Notes: a model not told the origin generated them from the sequence alone. A stretch of 64,000 nucleotides of DNA from Malania oleifera (GCF_029873635.1 NC_080418.1:10120062-10184061); one strand, 5' to 3'. Positions 23,293-35,390 are shown, counted from the first letter of the stretch. Program-made: numbers and translations.

Positions 23293-25440
23293 TTAGATTT
23301 GCAGGATATTAATTAAGTCCAAATAATGTTTGAACTTGATTGTTGTCATAATCTTGGTTAACATATCTGCGGAATTTTCAGTTGTAGTAATCTTCTGAAG
23401 AAATATCTTGCCTCCATTAATAATATCTCGCATAAAATGAAACCGAACATCGATGTGCTTCGTTCGTGCATGATAAACTTGGTTCTTTGCCAAATGAATA
23501 GCACTCTGGCTATCACATATCACAATAATGTGCTTCTAAACAACTCCCAAATTTTCAAGTAAACCCTGCAACCAAATAACTTCCTTAACAGCCTCTAAAG
23601 CTGTCATGTACTCTGCTTCTATTGTCGACAAAGCAATGGTAGACTGTAAGGTAAACCTCCAACTCACTAGATCATTAGCAAATGTAAAAAGATATCCAAT
23701 AGTTGATCGACATTTATCCAGATCTCCTGCAAAATCAGAATTCACATATCCAACAACTTGTTAATCAATAGTATTATTTTTTCTCAAATACTATACCAAC
23801 ATCAATTGTTTTCATAATATATCTCAAAATCCATTTCACAACTTGCCAATGTCCTTTACCCGAATCATGCACATACCTGCTCACCACAACTAGAAGTGCA
23901 TAGGCCACCATATCAGTATACCAAGCAGATTTTCAAATTTCTCATCTTGGCCTCTGAGAAACAATTGATTCTTGTTATTATGAAGATTCTCGAATTGAAA
24001 TCACCTCTTTTTGTACACTATTCCCCACTGTAACTGGAGAGTTACCTTATGTAGTCTCATTTCTCACTAGGTTTCCCAAAATTGTCTCAACCTCTACCTA
24101 TTGTTGAGTACCACTGGTCTTCTCTTTAACTCGTGACTCCTTGCATATTATTTTCTTCATCATCGCAAGTTCATCACAAGTCACATCCCTGTTTAAAATC
24201 ATTTTTTTCGTCTCTAGACACCAAAGACGGTATCCTTTGACTCTTGCACTTATCCTCAAGAATATTGCTTCCTTGGCTCTTGAATCCAACTTAGATTCTT
24301 TAACATGATAATAAGTCATAGTACCAAATATTGTAAAGAATCATAATCACTAGCAAGCTTTCCAGACCATAACTCATAAGGTGTTTTTCCCTCTATTGTA
24401 GATGATGGTAGACGGTTGATGAGATGACACACATATCTAACAGCCTCAGTCCAAAACCTTTTGTTTAACCCAGCATTAGACAACATACATCGAACTTTCT
24501 CCATCAAAGTCTGATTCATGCGCTCTGCCACCCCATTCTACTGTGGTGTATCTCCAACTGTGAAGTGTCGAGCAATACCTTCATCCTGACATAGCTTCAA
24601 AAATGGGTGTCTCTTATATTCACCACCATTATCTGATCTGAGCCATTTAATCTTTTTGCCAGTTTGAGTTTCAACTAATTTTTTCCACTTAAGGAAAATA
24701 TCACACACTTCATTTTTATGCTTCATATAATACACCCAAACTCTTCTGGAAAAATCATCAACAAAAGTGACAAAATAATGCATACCACCCAATGAAGCCA
24801 TTTTTGTGGGGCCCCATACATTTTTATGGATGTAGTCAAAAATATCTTCAGTTTGGTGGATTGCAATGCCAAATTTCACTCTGGTCTATTTTCCCAAAAT
24901 GCAATGCTCACAAAATTCAAGTTTGCATACATTTGCACCTTTTAACAAACATCGCTTAGTTAATTATTGCAAAGATTTTTCTCCTACATGTGATAATCGT
25001 ATATGTCATAACTTGGTTGTATCTAAACCTGCGTTTTTCTTAGAAACAACAGTTGTTGAGCCAATAACTGTACTACCTTGTAATAATACAAGTTATTTTT
25101 CTTCATTCCTTTCATCACGACCAGCGCACCTAATTTAATATTTAAGGTTCCATCTTTCAAAGTGATAATGAACCATTTAAATTCCAAGACACCTAATGAA
25201 ATCAAATTTTTCTTTAGACTTGAAACATACCTAACATTAGTCAAGGTTTTAATAGTTCCATCTTGACATTTCAACTGTATTGATCCTATTCCAGTTATTT
25301 TACCGGTATTATCATTTCCCATAAAAACAACCCCACCATCTAATTCTTCAAAATTAGAAAATCATTCCCTATTGGGACACATATGATAGGAGCAACCATA
25401 ATCCAAACTCCACTCACCAAAAATAATGTAATGAAGATGT
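23293..25440 (-). pseudogene. Copia pol remnant with reverse transcriptase mostly deleted
   Basis: The protease motif near 25400 reads LDYGCSYHMC, so the catalytic D-S-G is D-Y-G. The pre-integrase region (VRYVSSLKKNLISLG) is at 25322-25023. The integrase core at 24879-24320 has SDNGGEY and VAERMNQTL, but the first acidic position reads HKNVWGP instead of HTDVWGP (D to N). The region after integrase (24319-24098) follows. Then, after a deletion, only the RT tail and RNase H remain: DLDKCRSTIGY and STIEAEY at 23745-23536, and CDSQSAIHLAKNQ at 23523-23293. Several stops and frameshifts lie between these blocks. Both active-site changes and the deletion make it inactive. Confidence 0.88.
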
Positions 25441-26055
25441 TCCAACAAGAGAAAAATTTGACTCACTTCCATCATCATTGGCTATATTGACATTAGAATG
25501 TGCTTTGCCCTTATTGTTCTACTGTAATTTAGGGCAATCTTTCTTCCAATGCCCTCTCTCATGACAAAAGGCACATTCATCTTTAGTAGATCTCCCATGA
25601 GATTTACTCCTCCTTCTAGGCTTACGACTCTGAGAACGTCCCCTTATTGTTAGTGCTTCTGCTATTTCCTTATGGACCCTCTAATCCTTCTTTCTACATT
25701 CAGTACTAATCAATGCAGTACAAACAACATCATAAGTCTTTCTCATACAATAAAATGGTGGTCAGATGTTCATAATCATTAGGGAGAGAGTTCAGTAACA
25801 ATATGACTTTATCTTCATCTTTCACCTTTTCATCCAAATTTAAAAAATCAGCCAAAATTTTATTAAAAGCATTTATATGGTCATTAATCGAAATTCCTAG
25901 TTGATATTGGAAGCGAAACAATTTCTTTTTCAAATAGAGCCGATTTTCTAGACTCTTGGTCATAAATGTATCTTCCAATGTCTTCCATAATTTCTTTGCA
26001 AATGTCTCCTTCATAACACAATATTTCTAATTTTTAGCGAGACATTGACGAATTG
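25441..26055 (-). pseudogene. Copia gag remnant with intact zinc knuckle
   Basis: The minus strand from about 26055 shows the gag core (KLWKTLEDTFMTKSLENRLYLKKKL, then NSLPNDYEHL) in one 94-codon frame at 26014-25730. Further on comes a CCHC knuckle, CAFCHERGHWKKDC, near 25590-25550, followed closely by a TAG. The N-terminus is missing at the 26060 breakpoint. Confidence 0.85.
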
Positions 26056-26064
26056 TACCACATG

Positions 26065-26172
26065 TGTAAGAACCCGAACAATGATAAGTGGGTTTAAATA
26101 TTTAAGAGATGGGTAAAACTGGTATTTGAACAGGCTTCGTCGATGAAGTCAGAGTTTGTCGAAGAAGGCCAT
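26065..26172 (+). repeat. Fragment of a gypsy LTR 5' end
   Basis: TGTAAGAACCCGAACAATGA and the following aattt-rich stretch align with the start of the gypsy LTRs at 43179, 45510 and 48890 (TGTAATGACCCGAAGAATAA). It includes two of the same TCGTCGA-type motifs (ttcgtcgatgaag, ttgtcgaagaagg). Only about 108 bp are present, and it abuts the broken end of the copia gag. Confidence 0.55.
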
Positions 26173-26819
26173 GCAACTCAGAACCAAAACCTTCTTTTTC
26201 AATCCAGTAATTTCATAGGCAAGAATGAGCTTTAGGAGAGTTTTAGCATAAAAATCATGTATTGCTTGAATGTATTCTTCATTTAGCAAGATAGGTATTT
26301 ATAGACCTTTTTGAGGAAAATTTTCCTCATTTAACATGAAGCATTTAGGTAACTTTTCAAAAAAAATATTAAATTATAAAATTATTTTTGAAAATCTTCC
26401 ATTTAGGTAACTTTTCAAAAAATATTAAATTGTAGAATTAATTTTGAAAATCTTCCATTTAGGTAACTTTTCAAAAGATATTAAATTACAAAATTAATTT
26501 AAAAAATTTTCCCGCAAGTTTGAAATTCAAAAATTCTCTGCAAAGCCAGTCGGGTGACTCATTTGACTGGGTCACTGACTCAATCGACTAGGTCACTTTT
26601 TGCACTAGTCAGTCGGCTGGGCAGTCTTCTCTTTTCAAATATTTTCTATTTCTGATTTTTTTAAAATCTAGTTTACTTGAAAAGCTTAATTATAACTTTT
26701 CGAAAACATATTCAAGAGTTTTTTTTTTTTTTTTAATTGCTAGTCTCTAGATCATTGTACCTTAAGGAGCTTCACATATCTAAATAGTAATGAATTTGAA
26801 GTACTTACAAATATCCTTC
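26173..26819 (-). repeat. Older LTR-like sequence, left part, split by the TR-GAG element
   Basis: This is LTR-like sequence in minus orientation with a tandem repeat of about 60 bp (26338-26510, three units of 'catttaggtaacttttc'). Near 26550-26630 is a cluster of cagtcg/gactgggtcac-type motifs. It continues after the 8.3-kb insertion at 35132, with the 5-bp duplication CCTTC between. It is probably an old SIRE-type LTR; no coding part is attached. Confidence 0.5.
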
Positions 26820-28996
26820 TATTGGCCTTACAAGGATTAATATCCTATTTTGATGCTAACAAACAAGTGGATCTTAACATGCTATGATAAGTGATGTATT
26901 TTCAGGACTAAATGAAGAATGCAAGGTTAAAGAGTTCATGAGAGCTTGTACCTCAGATAAGGATGATTATATGAAGCTTGAAGCATGGATTTAAAGATTA
27001 AAACTTGAAGATCATGAGAGCATTGATATTTAAGAAAAAGCTTTAAAAATGAAAGTCAAAGTGATCAACATGGAAAGCTCAAAGAAAGATGAAGCAAGCA
27101 TAAAGACCTCAAGGAATTTAAGGATTGAAAATTTGAAAGAGTCTAGGAAATTTCATGTAAGTACTTCAAAGAATTTCAATATGGATGCATGAATCTCTTA
27201 GGTTAATGACTTGGACCTAGATACCTTTGAACATACTTAGAAAATATTTTTATAAGGTCAAAAATTGTTTTAAAAATGTTAGAATCAATTTTGGAATGAA
27301 AAGCACCAAAAAGAGGGTTTCTCAAATGCTTTCAATTTTTCTACATCTGCATTGATGTACATTTTTCTCCATCAAAATATCTTTATTTTAAAATGTGTTC
27401 AACATGAAAGTTTTAGTATTTTCTCTTATATTTCATTTGATGCCAAGATCATCAAATTTGAAGTTATACAAAAAAGGTTATGACTAAAATACTGAAGGGT
27501 GCTTGAAGCTGACAGCATGACAGAAGACTGTTAGAGCAAAATGAGACATCTGTGCGTGTTTGGATAAATGACTGACACCCTACTACCCCTTTGTTTTAAC
27601 TGGATAGACGACTGCCCAAAATGGACAGTCATCTATCACGCGGCTGTTATGAATTTTCTCATAACGGTCAAATTTTTAAATGGGGTTGTTTATGGCTTAA
27701 AACTTATGAAAACTTGGGAAATACTTCAAACCACTTGAGGATCAAGTTATACACTTTTTATAGTCTATAAATAAGCCTCAAAGATCATTGAATCAACACA
27801 ACCAAGAATTCAAATTCTGAAAAAATTCAAAGTCCCTCTCAAATTGCTCCCAAATTCTCAAGGCTCTCTCTTGCTCTCAAGCTCACATATTGTGCACGAA
27901 TTCAACTGAATTTTAGCTAATCTTCTTCCACTGGAATTGTGCTACAAATTCTAAATCTTTTAATCATTGAAAGAATTAATTGGTGATATACTTCCTTGAG
28001 CTTTAAGTTAATTTCCATATTGTGATTTACTTTGAAGTATATTAGTTGTATTGTAATTGGTGTACTAACCAGCTCTTTGAGGAGCAAGTTCTTTGTACGC
28101 ATCTCTTTGATTTTATCTTGTAGATTGACGATTCCAATGGTTGTTTGGATCGTTGGCTAAGCAAGGGGATATTGCTTAGAGAGGCGGGCTCTAGCTTAGT
28201 TAAGAAGTGACCGGATGAGGGGATATCGTTTGGAGAAGGCGGGCTCTAACCTTACCCAAGGAGTGTTGTAAAGGTTTGTTCCGTCCGTTAAAGGAACAGG
28301 TTTAGTAATCCTTTGATAGTTTGCCAAAGGTGAGGACATAGGCTAGGTATAAGCCGAACCTTGTAAAAATCTTCGTCTTACTCTCTCTTTCTCTACTCTT
28401 TATTTTCAGTACATATTTAAATATCGTGGATGATTTAAATTGAAAATCATATATACTACGTATATTTGGGAATCAAGAAAACTTAAAGTTTTATTTTGAT
28501 TTAGGTTGCGGAAACCGAAAGGGAGTACGTTGGTTAAACCATATCTTGCAGAAACCATACGAGAGTCCGTTACTTGGTTAAACATCCCAAAGAGAAATTA
28601 ACTAAAAGTTTATCTAAATTCTAAATATTTGGAAAGAGTGATTGGATTTTATATTGCACATCATATTGAAGAAGCAAATTCATTTGTATAAGACTTGGTT
28701 CAAATTTGGCTAATATAAACAAACAACCATCTTGAGTTTTTATATTACATAAGTGCTATGTATTGGCTTGATTGTTTGCTTTCTAATTATAGTTGATTGG
28801 TTTGGTTGAATGATTGGATGTTTGTATGGTTAAGGATTAAATAAAGAAACTAATTTCTTGAATGCTTAACAAATTAAACAAACAAGTCACAAATTGGTTA
28901 AAAGAAATAAAATAAGTTTAAGAATTCTAAAGGAATAAAAAGAAATTTTTTAAAGCCCAATTCACCCCCCCTCTTGGGAAGCTATTCCTAATTTCA
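26820..28996 (+). repeat. 5' LTR of the TR-GAG element
   Basis: 2177 bp. The first bases are TATTGG where the 3' LTR has TGTTGG, so the terminal TG is mutated to TA. It ends CCTAATTTCA. A TATA box (TATAAATA) lies at 27766-27773, preceded by a cluster of agacgactg-like motifs at 27515-27650. Confidence 0.92.
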
Positions 28997-28997
28997 A

Positions 28998-29010
28998 TTG
29001 ATATCAGAGC
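28998..29010 (+). promoter_or_regulatory. Primer-binding site (tRNA-iMet), slightly altered
   Basis: TTGATATCAGAGC differs from the usual TGGTATCAGAGC near its 5' end. It lies one base after the LTR. Confidence 0.8.
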
Positions 29011-29053
29011 GGGGTTATAGCAACTCTTAACTAGAAGCTATGAAAGGATCTAA

Positions 29054-30965
29054 ATGGCTAACTTAGGAGTAGCTCCCTTTAGAGAGGGACAATCTTCAAT
29101 TAGGCCACCAATATTTTGTGGACACAACTATACATTTTGGAAAAAGAGAATGCAAATATACCTTCAAACCATGGATTGGAAAGCTTGAGAGGTTGTCACG
29201 GATGGTGATCTAATTCCTACCACATTAGTAGATGGAAAACAAATACCTAAGGAAAAGAAAGACATGACTGAAAGAGATTATAAAATGTTGCAAATAAACT
29301 CTAGTGCTATGAATGCTCTATATTGTGCTTTAGATGCCAATGAATTTAATAGAGTAATGGCTTGCAAATCAGCTAAGGAGATATGGGACAAGTTAGAAGT
29401 AACATATAAAGGCACTATAGATGTTAGGGATAATAGGATCGATATGCTCACAAGTGAATATGAAGCCTTTAAGATGAACCCGGATGAATCCATAACTAAT
29501 ATGTTTACTAGGTTCACTCACATAATCAATTCCCTAAATGCTCTAGGAAAAACCTATACTACTTATGAGATGATTAGGAAAATTCTTAGAGGGTTGCCAC
29601 CTAAATGGGAACCAAAAGTCACTGCTATAACGGAAGGAAGAAATTTGAAAAACACTTCCTTAGATGAACTTATAGGTTCTCTTCTTACATATGAAATGAC
29701 AATGAATGAAAAGAATGGAAAAACCAAAGCCCAAGAATCAATAGCCTTTAAAGCCTTAAAAGAAAACTCAAGTAGTAAAATCGATGAAGATGAAGAAGTC
29801 TTCATATCTAAAAAGCTAACAAGGATACTAAGAAGGAGAAACAAATTTAAGAGAAGAAACCAAGACTCCGAATCAGATGAAGAAGGAGAACAAATCAGCA
29901 AAAATAAATCTAAAAGTAAAACTCCTACATGCTATAATTGCAACAAAGCTGGACATTTAAAACCGGAACGTCCTCTACTTAAGAAAGAGTCTCAGGAGAA
30001 AAAGAAAAAGGCCATGAAAGCCAACACTTGGGACATGATGAGTACAAGTAGTTTGAAAAATGAATCAAGTGACCAAGAGGTTGCTTATACGTGCTTTATG
30101 GGCTTAGGATGATGAGGAAAGCTCCTCATCTAAATCTTCAAATAAGTCTTGTAGTGATGAATCCAATGATGAGGGTATGCCATCTTATGAAGAACTACAA
30201 AATGATATATTCAAAGTACATAAGATGCTGATCAAAGTAAATAAACAAAATGCTTCATTGAAGAATAAGAATGAAGATATAATGAAAGAATTAGAATCCC
30301 TTAAGAATGCTAAAAGGGAAAAGGATTCAAGGATCAAGAAAATTGAAAATAAGTATGATGCTGCAATGAAAGAATTAGAAGCCAAAACTCTTGCTGAAAA
30401 AGAAAACGACTTGAAAATTAAAGAATTAGAATGCAAGAATGAAAAAATGATAGAAGACCTTAGATCCCTATCCTCTACGGTATATGAGAAAGATATGTAT
30501 ATTTATGAATTAGAGGATAAAATAAGAAAATTATCTTTAGAGTTAGAGAAATCTCAAAAGAAGGTTGATAACAAGAAAGAGATAGAGTTAAATGATCTCA
30601 AAAATCAGATTGAAGATAAAGAAAAAATCATTTATAACTTTACTAAAGGAAAAACAAACTTTGACAAAATGGTAGGCTTCCAAAGAATGTCTCTAAACAA
30701 AGAAAGCATTGGATTTAATGGAATTGAAAATAAAAAGAAAAGGAATCTTTACATGGGTTATTTCTCAAAAGCCTCCAAAGATAATGCTACCACATCTAGT
30801 AATGCCTACACTAATACAATATGCTATCAATGTAAGGAAAAGGGGCATATAAAGTTTGAATGTTCATTTAAGAGAAAAGGAGTGAAAACTAAACAAATAT
30901 GGAGAGTTAAAGAAACATCCTTTATCAAACCAACCAGACCCAAGAAAGTATGGGTACCAAGATGA
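29054..30965 (+). pseudogene. SIRE-like gag with two zinc knuckles, broken by one stop and one frameshift
   Basis: ATG at 29054 (MANLGVAPFREGQ) begins a copia/SIRE gag with the F-x-G-x-N-Y-x-x-W-K-K-R-M pattern. TGA at 29186-29188 interrupts it where Trp is likely. From 29264 the frame is open for 282 codons through the UBN2 helical domain to a first knuckle, CYNCNKAGHLKPER, whose last Cys is Arg. An extra G near 30106 shifts the frame. The next frame (30177-30965) encodes a Lys/Glu-rich coiled coil, then FTKGKTNFDKMVG, an intact second knuckle (CYQCKEKGHIKFEC) and a WVPR end with TGA. Intact protein would be about 640 residues, large for copia gag, as in SIRE relatives. It would form particles in the cytoplasm and package RNA. 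Confidence 0.9.
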
Positions 30966-31369
30966 AAAACTAGTTCATAAATAAAGAACTCCATGGATTA
31001 AGTCATTCCCCTTTAAAAATTAAGAAAGTAACTTAATTCATGATCAACAAATGAACTAGTAGAAAAACTAAAAGATGAGTTTAGAAGATTATTATAACAA
31101 ATTCAAAATGACATAGTTGGCAAAATCATAAGATGATTTTTTACAAAACTTAACTTAAGAAAATATTAAGAAAATATCAAACTGAGCTTATTACATAAGT
31201 ATTTCAAGTTGATTCAAGTATGATTTTTCATTTTGAAGCTCACCAGGCAAAGAGATTTAGAGACTTTAGTATAAAACTTGGAACAATTTTTTCAAAGTTA
31301 AACAAGTCCATATTCCAAGATTAACTGAGCAAAGAAGAAAGAACTCAAAAATATGTTGAAATGAGGAAA

Positions 31370-31675
31370 ATATGCTGACAGAAGATTGTCTGTTCAGAGA
31401 CAGACGACTGGCATGTTTTGAAGTATTTTAACACAAGTCAGAAGATTGACAGACGATTGTCAAACAATGGATAGACGACTGCTAGTGTCAAGTGAGCCAT
31501 CTGTGAGTGTTCTACCAGACGACTGTTAACCTTCTGTGTATATTGAAAAATTGATGTGTTCATGGATAGATGACTGTCATCATATGGATAGACGACTGTC
31601 ACCCTTTTGTTCATTTTAAAAACCTGGTTATTTAGTGACAGACGACTGCCCCCTGTTGACAGGCGACTGCATAAA
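31370..31675 (+). repeat. Interspersed agacgactg-type motif array
   Basis: About ten irregularly spaced variants of 'agacgactg' (for example ggatagacgactgtc, gacagacgactgcc, gacaggcgactgc) occur in some 300 bp. The same motif recurs in both LTRs near 27520-27650 and 33665-33790. Confidence 0.8.
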
Positions 31676-32964
31676 TTTTTTTTAAAGATATTTGAGAATG
31701 AAATGCTATATGCTACATGCTTACATGCCTATATGATATGCTATATGCTACATGCTTACATACCTATGCTACATGATATACTTGACTTATATTGAAAATT
31801 TAGGGCTCACTACGTTGAAAATCTGAGCATGAGATTATTGAGTATAAGCATGGATTTTGATATGAATTCTGATTAATTATTGACCATGCATGCTATTGAT
31901 GAATCACATGGATAAACTTACTGCTCTTTGTAATGATATCCATGAGCTATGAAAGATATAATAATTATATTGATATTCATGAGCTATGCATGATGTGATA
32001 ATGGCTTTTGTATCTATAAAATACTTTGGTATCCATGAGTTGTGCATAATGTGATAATGATTTCGGAATCTATGAAGCATTTTGGTATCCATGAATATTT
32101 TTTGTATCACATTTTAAAAATTTTAATTGGTATCACAATTTAAAAGCTTACTTGGTATCTCAATCTAAAATTAAATTTATTTTTTAAGCATGACAAGTAT
32201 GATTATATCTGTTAGCATGATATGACATTAATGATTTTAGCATAATATTGACATTTGATGTTTTGAAACATAGGATGATGAAAGCATAATTGATAACAAA
32301 GCTAAATGTATTAAATTCAGGGGGAGTATGACTTATTGCTTATATTATGATTGTTTCCCTATTAATCAATTCAGAGAATTTTCAATTGGTATCATGAATT
32401 AAATTTTCAATTGGTATCAATTCTCAATTGGGATCATGAATTTTAAATAGATATCATGAATTCAATTTTAAATCGGTATCATAATATCAACAATTGAAAT
32501 TTTGAGTAATGTCAAAGAAGGAAAAAGCTGTTAGTAAAGATATGATTGTTAAAACACACTACACATATTATATGGAAAAACTATAAATTGAGTGTGTTCA
32601 TATGTTTGATACGCATGTTTGATGATATGCTCAACATGTGATTTTACTTGAACATAATTATTTTTTTTCTCTTTTTAATCGATGTCAAAAGGGAGAGAAG
32701 TTTTAAGCAAAAATTGAGCATGAGATTGCAAAAATTGAGCATGAACATAATATATCAAAAGGAGGAGAAGTACTTGATGTTGATTGATAAACTTGAACTT
32801 GAATAAAGTGATGAGCATGATTGTAAAATGAAGTGATGAGCATGATTATAAACAGTTTTTGAAATTGATATTGATCTTGCAAATATTGTTCAGATGATGC
32901 TTATTGAAAGGGGAAGTCTTTTTTAAGGCTCACTCTAATTTTTGCTTCTTATTTGTCATCATCA

Positions 32965-32977
32965 AAAAGGGGGAGAT
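32965..32977 (+). promoter_or_regulatory. Polypurine tract
   Basis: AAAAAGGGGGAGAT directly precedes TGTTGG of the 3' LTR. Confidence 0.9.
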
Positions 32978-35126
32978 TGTTGGTCTTACAAGGCTTAATA
33001 TCCTATTTTGATGCTAACAAACACGTGGATCTTAACATGCTATGTTAGGTGATGTATTTTCAGGACTAAATGAAGAATGCAAGGTTAAAGAGTTCATGAG
33101 AGCTTGTACCTCAAATAAGGATGATTATATCAAACTTGAAGCATGGATTTAAAGATTAAAACTTGAAGATCATGAGAGCATTGATATAAAAGAAAAGGCT
33201 TCAAGAATGATAGCCAAAGTTATCAACATGGAAAGCTCAAAGAAAGATGAAGCAAGCATAAAGACCTCAAGGAATTCAAGGATTGAAAATTTGAAAAAGT
33301 CTAGGAAATTTCATGTAAGTACTTCAAAGAATTTCAATATCGATGCATGAAGCTCTTAATTTAATGTCTTGGACCTAGCTACTTTTGAACATACTTGGAA
33401 AATATTTTTATAAGGTCAAATTTGTTTTAAAAAGTTAGAATCAATTTTGGGATGAAAAGCACCAAAAAGAGGATTTCTCAAATGTTGTCAATTTTTCTAC
33501 ATCTGCATTGATATACATTTTTCTCCATAAAACAATCTTTATTTTAAAATTTCAACATGAAAGTTTTAGTATTTTCTCTTAGCTTTCATTTGATACCAAG
33601 ATCATCAAATTTGGAGTTATACAGAAAAAGTTATGACTAAAATACTGAAAGGTGCTTGAAGCTAACAGCATGACAGACGATTGTCAGAGCAAAATGAGTA
33701 TGCGTGTTTGGATAAACGACTGACACCCTACTACCCTTTTGTTTTAACTGGATAGACGACTGCCCAAAATGGACAGTCATCTGTCACGCGGCTGTTATGA
33801 ATTTTCTCATAACGGTCAAATTTTTAAATGGGGTTGTTTGTGGCTCAAAACTTATGGAAACTTAGGAAATACTTCAAACCACTTGAGGATTAAGTTATAC
33901 ACTTTTATAGTCTATAAATAAGCCTCAAAGATCATTGAATCAACACAACCAAGAATTCAAATTCTGAAAAAATTCAAAGTCTCTCTCTTGCTCTCAAGCT
34001 CACATATTGTGCACGAATTCAACTGAGTTTTAGCTAATCTTCTTCCACTGGAATTGTTTTACAAATTCTAAATCTTTCAATCATTGAAATAATTAATCGG
34101 TGATATACTTCCGTGAGCTTCAAGTTAATTTCCATATTGTGATTTACTTTGAAGTATATTAGTTGTGTTGTAATTGGTGTACTAACCAGTTCTTTGAGGA
34201 GCAAGTTCTTTGTACGTATCTGTTTGATCTTTATCTTATAGATTGACGATTCCAAGGGTTGTTTGGATCTTTGGCTAAGCAAGGGGATATTGCTTAGAGG
34301 GGCGGGCTCTATCCTAGTTAAGGAGTGACCAGACGAGGGGATATCGTTTGGAGAAGGTAGGCTCTAGCCTTACCGAAGGAGTGTTGTAAAGGTTTGTTCC
34401 GCCCGTTAAATGAATAGGTTTAGTAATCCTTTGGTGGTTTGCCAAAGGCGAGGACATAGGCTGGGTATAAGCCGAACCTTGTAAAAATCTCCGTCTCACT
34501 CTCTCTTTCTCTACTCTTTATTTTCAGTACATATTTAAATAGCTTAGCTGGTTTAAATTGAAAATCATATATACTACGTATATTTGGGAATCAAGTAAAC
34601 TTAAAATTTTATTTTGATTTGGGTTGCGGAAACCGAAAGGGAGTATGTTGGTTTAACCATATCTTACGGAAACCATACGGGAGTACGTTACTTGGTTAAA
34701 CATCGTAAAGAGAAATTAACTAAGAGTTTATCTGAATTCTAAATATTTGGAAAGAGTGATTGGATTTTATATTGCACATCATATTGAAGAAGCAAATTCA
34801 TTTATACAAGGCTTGGTTCAAATTTGGCTAATATAAACAAACAACCATCTTGAGTTTTTATATTTCATAAGTGTTGTGTATTGGCTTGGTTGTTTGCTTT
34901 CTAATTATAGTTGATTGGTTTGGTTGAATGATTGGATGTTTGTATGGTTTAAGATTAAATAAAGAAACTAATTTCTTGAGTGCTTAACAAATTAAACAAA
35001 CAAGTCACAAATTGGTTAAAAGAAATGAAATAAGTTTAAGAATTCTAAAAAGGAATTAAAAGAAATTTTTTAAAAGTCCAATTCACCCTCCCCCCCCCCC
35101 CTCTTGGGAAGCTATTCCTAATTTCA
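32978..35126 (+). repeat. 3' LTR of the TR-GAG element
   Basis: 2149 bp, TGTTGGTC to CCTAATTTCA. It is collinear with the 5' LTR apart from a deletion of about 30 bp after 'ttcaaagtc' (near 33980), a longer C-run at 35086-35101 and scattered substitutions. TATA box TATAAATA at 33913-33920. Confidence 0.92.
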
Positions 35127-35131
35127 CCTTC

Positions 35132-35390
35132 TAAGCATGGTCTCTTTAATCACTAAGTCTTGCACCCTCTTGAGATTCACTTTTGACTTTAAGATCTGCT
35201 TGGCCTTTAAGCTCTTCATTTGTCGTTCATTGCTTCAATATACCGAGGACCTTTCACTAGATTGACATTGATCTTCAGCTTTTACTTAGGCCTAAAATAA
35301 AACCACTCAACAACACATGTTAAAACATTCTTCATTTTGTTATCATCAAAGCAAGATTGAAAAGCCCAGTTAGGCCAAATAATTCATACC
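35132..35390 (-). repeat. Older LTR-like sequence, right part
   Basis: Continuation of 26173-26819 after the TR-GAG insertion. The end region 'gttatcatcaaagcaag' read in reverse resembles the 'tttgatgataac' start style of SIRE-type LTRs. No coding sequence. Confidence 0.45.

Larger units (their letters stand above)
22844..26060 (-). mobile_element. Truncated Ty1/copia (Tork-like) retrotransposon, minus strand
   Basis: Going down the minus strand from 26060: gag, protease region, integrase, a remnant of the region before reverse transcriptase, the RT tail and RNase H, then a polypurine tract and the 3' LTR. The 5' LTR, PBS and gag start are missing beyond about 26060, where gypsy LTR-like sequence begins. 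Most of the reverse transcriptase is deleted around 23940. The copy is dead. Confidence 0.88.
30966..32977 (+). other. Non-coding, repeat-rich 3' internal region of the TR-GAG element
   Basis: The region where pol would lie holds no enzyme domain. It contains an agacgactg-type motif array (31370-31675), a ctatatgctacatgcttacat repeat (31700-31785), gatatccatgagctatg repeats (31935-32105), spaced ttggtatca motifs (32120-32490) and 'aaaagggagagaag' purine-rich blocks near 32690 and 32760. It ends at the polypurine tract. Confidence 0.8.
26820..35126 (+). mobile_element. TR-GAG-type LTR retrotransposon (gag only, SIRE-like)
   Basis: 8307 bp with two long LTRs (2177 and 2149 bp) and a perfect 5-bp target-site duplication CCTTC (26815-26819 and 35127-35131). 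The internal region of about 4 kb has a PBS, one long gag split by a stop and a frameshift, and 2 kb of non-coding repeat-rich sequence before the polypurine tract. There is no protease, integrase, reverse transcriptase or RNase H. It would depend on enzymes from an autonomous SIRE/Maximus-like copia. The LTRs are very similar by eye, so insertion is younger than the other elements here. Confidence 0.92.

Noticed and set aside
29278-30436. Antisense open frames over the TR-GAG gag
   Set aside because: Shadows of the gag coding strand. The gag frames have clear zinc knuckles, the antisense ones have nothing.
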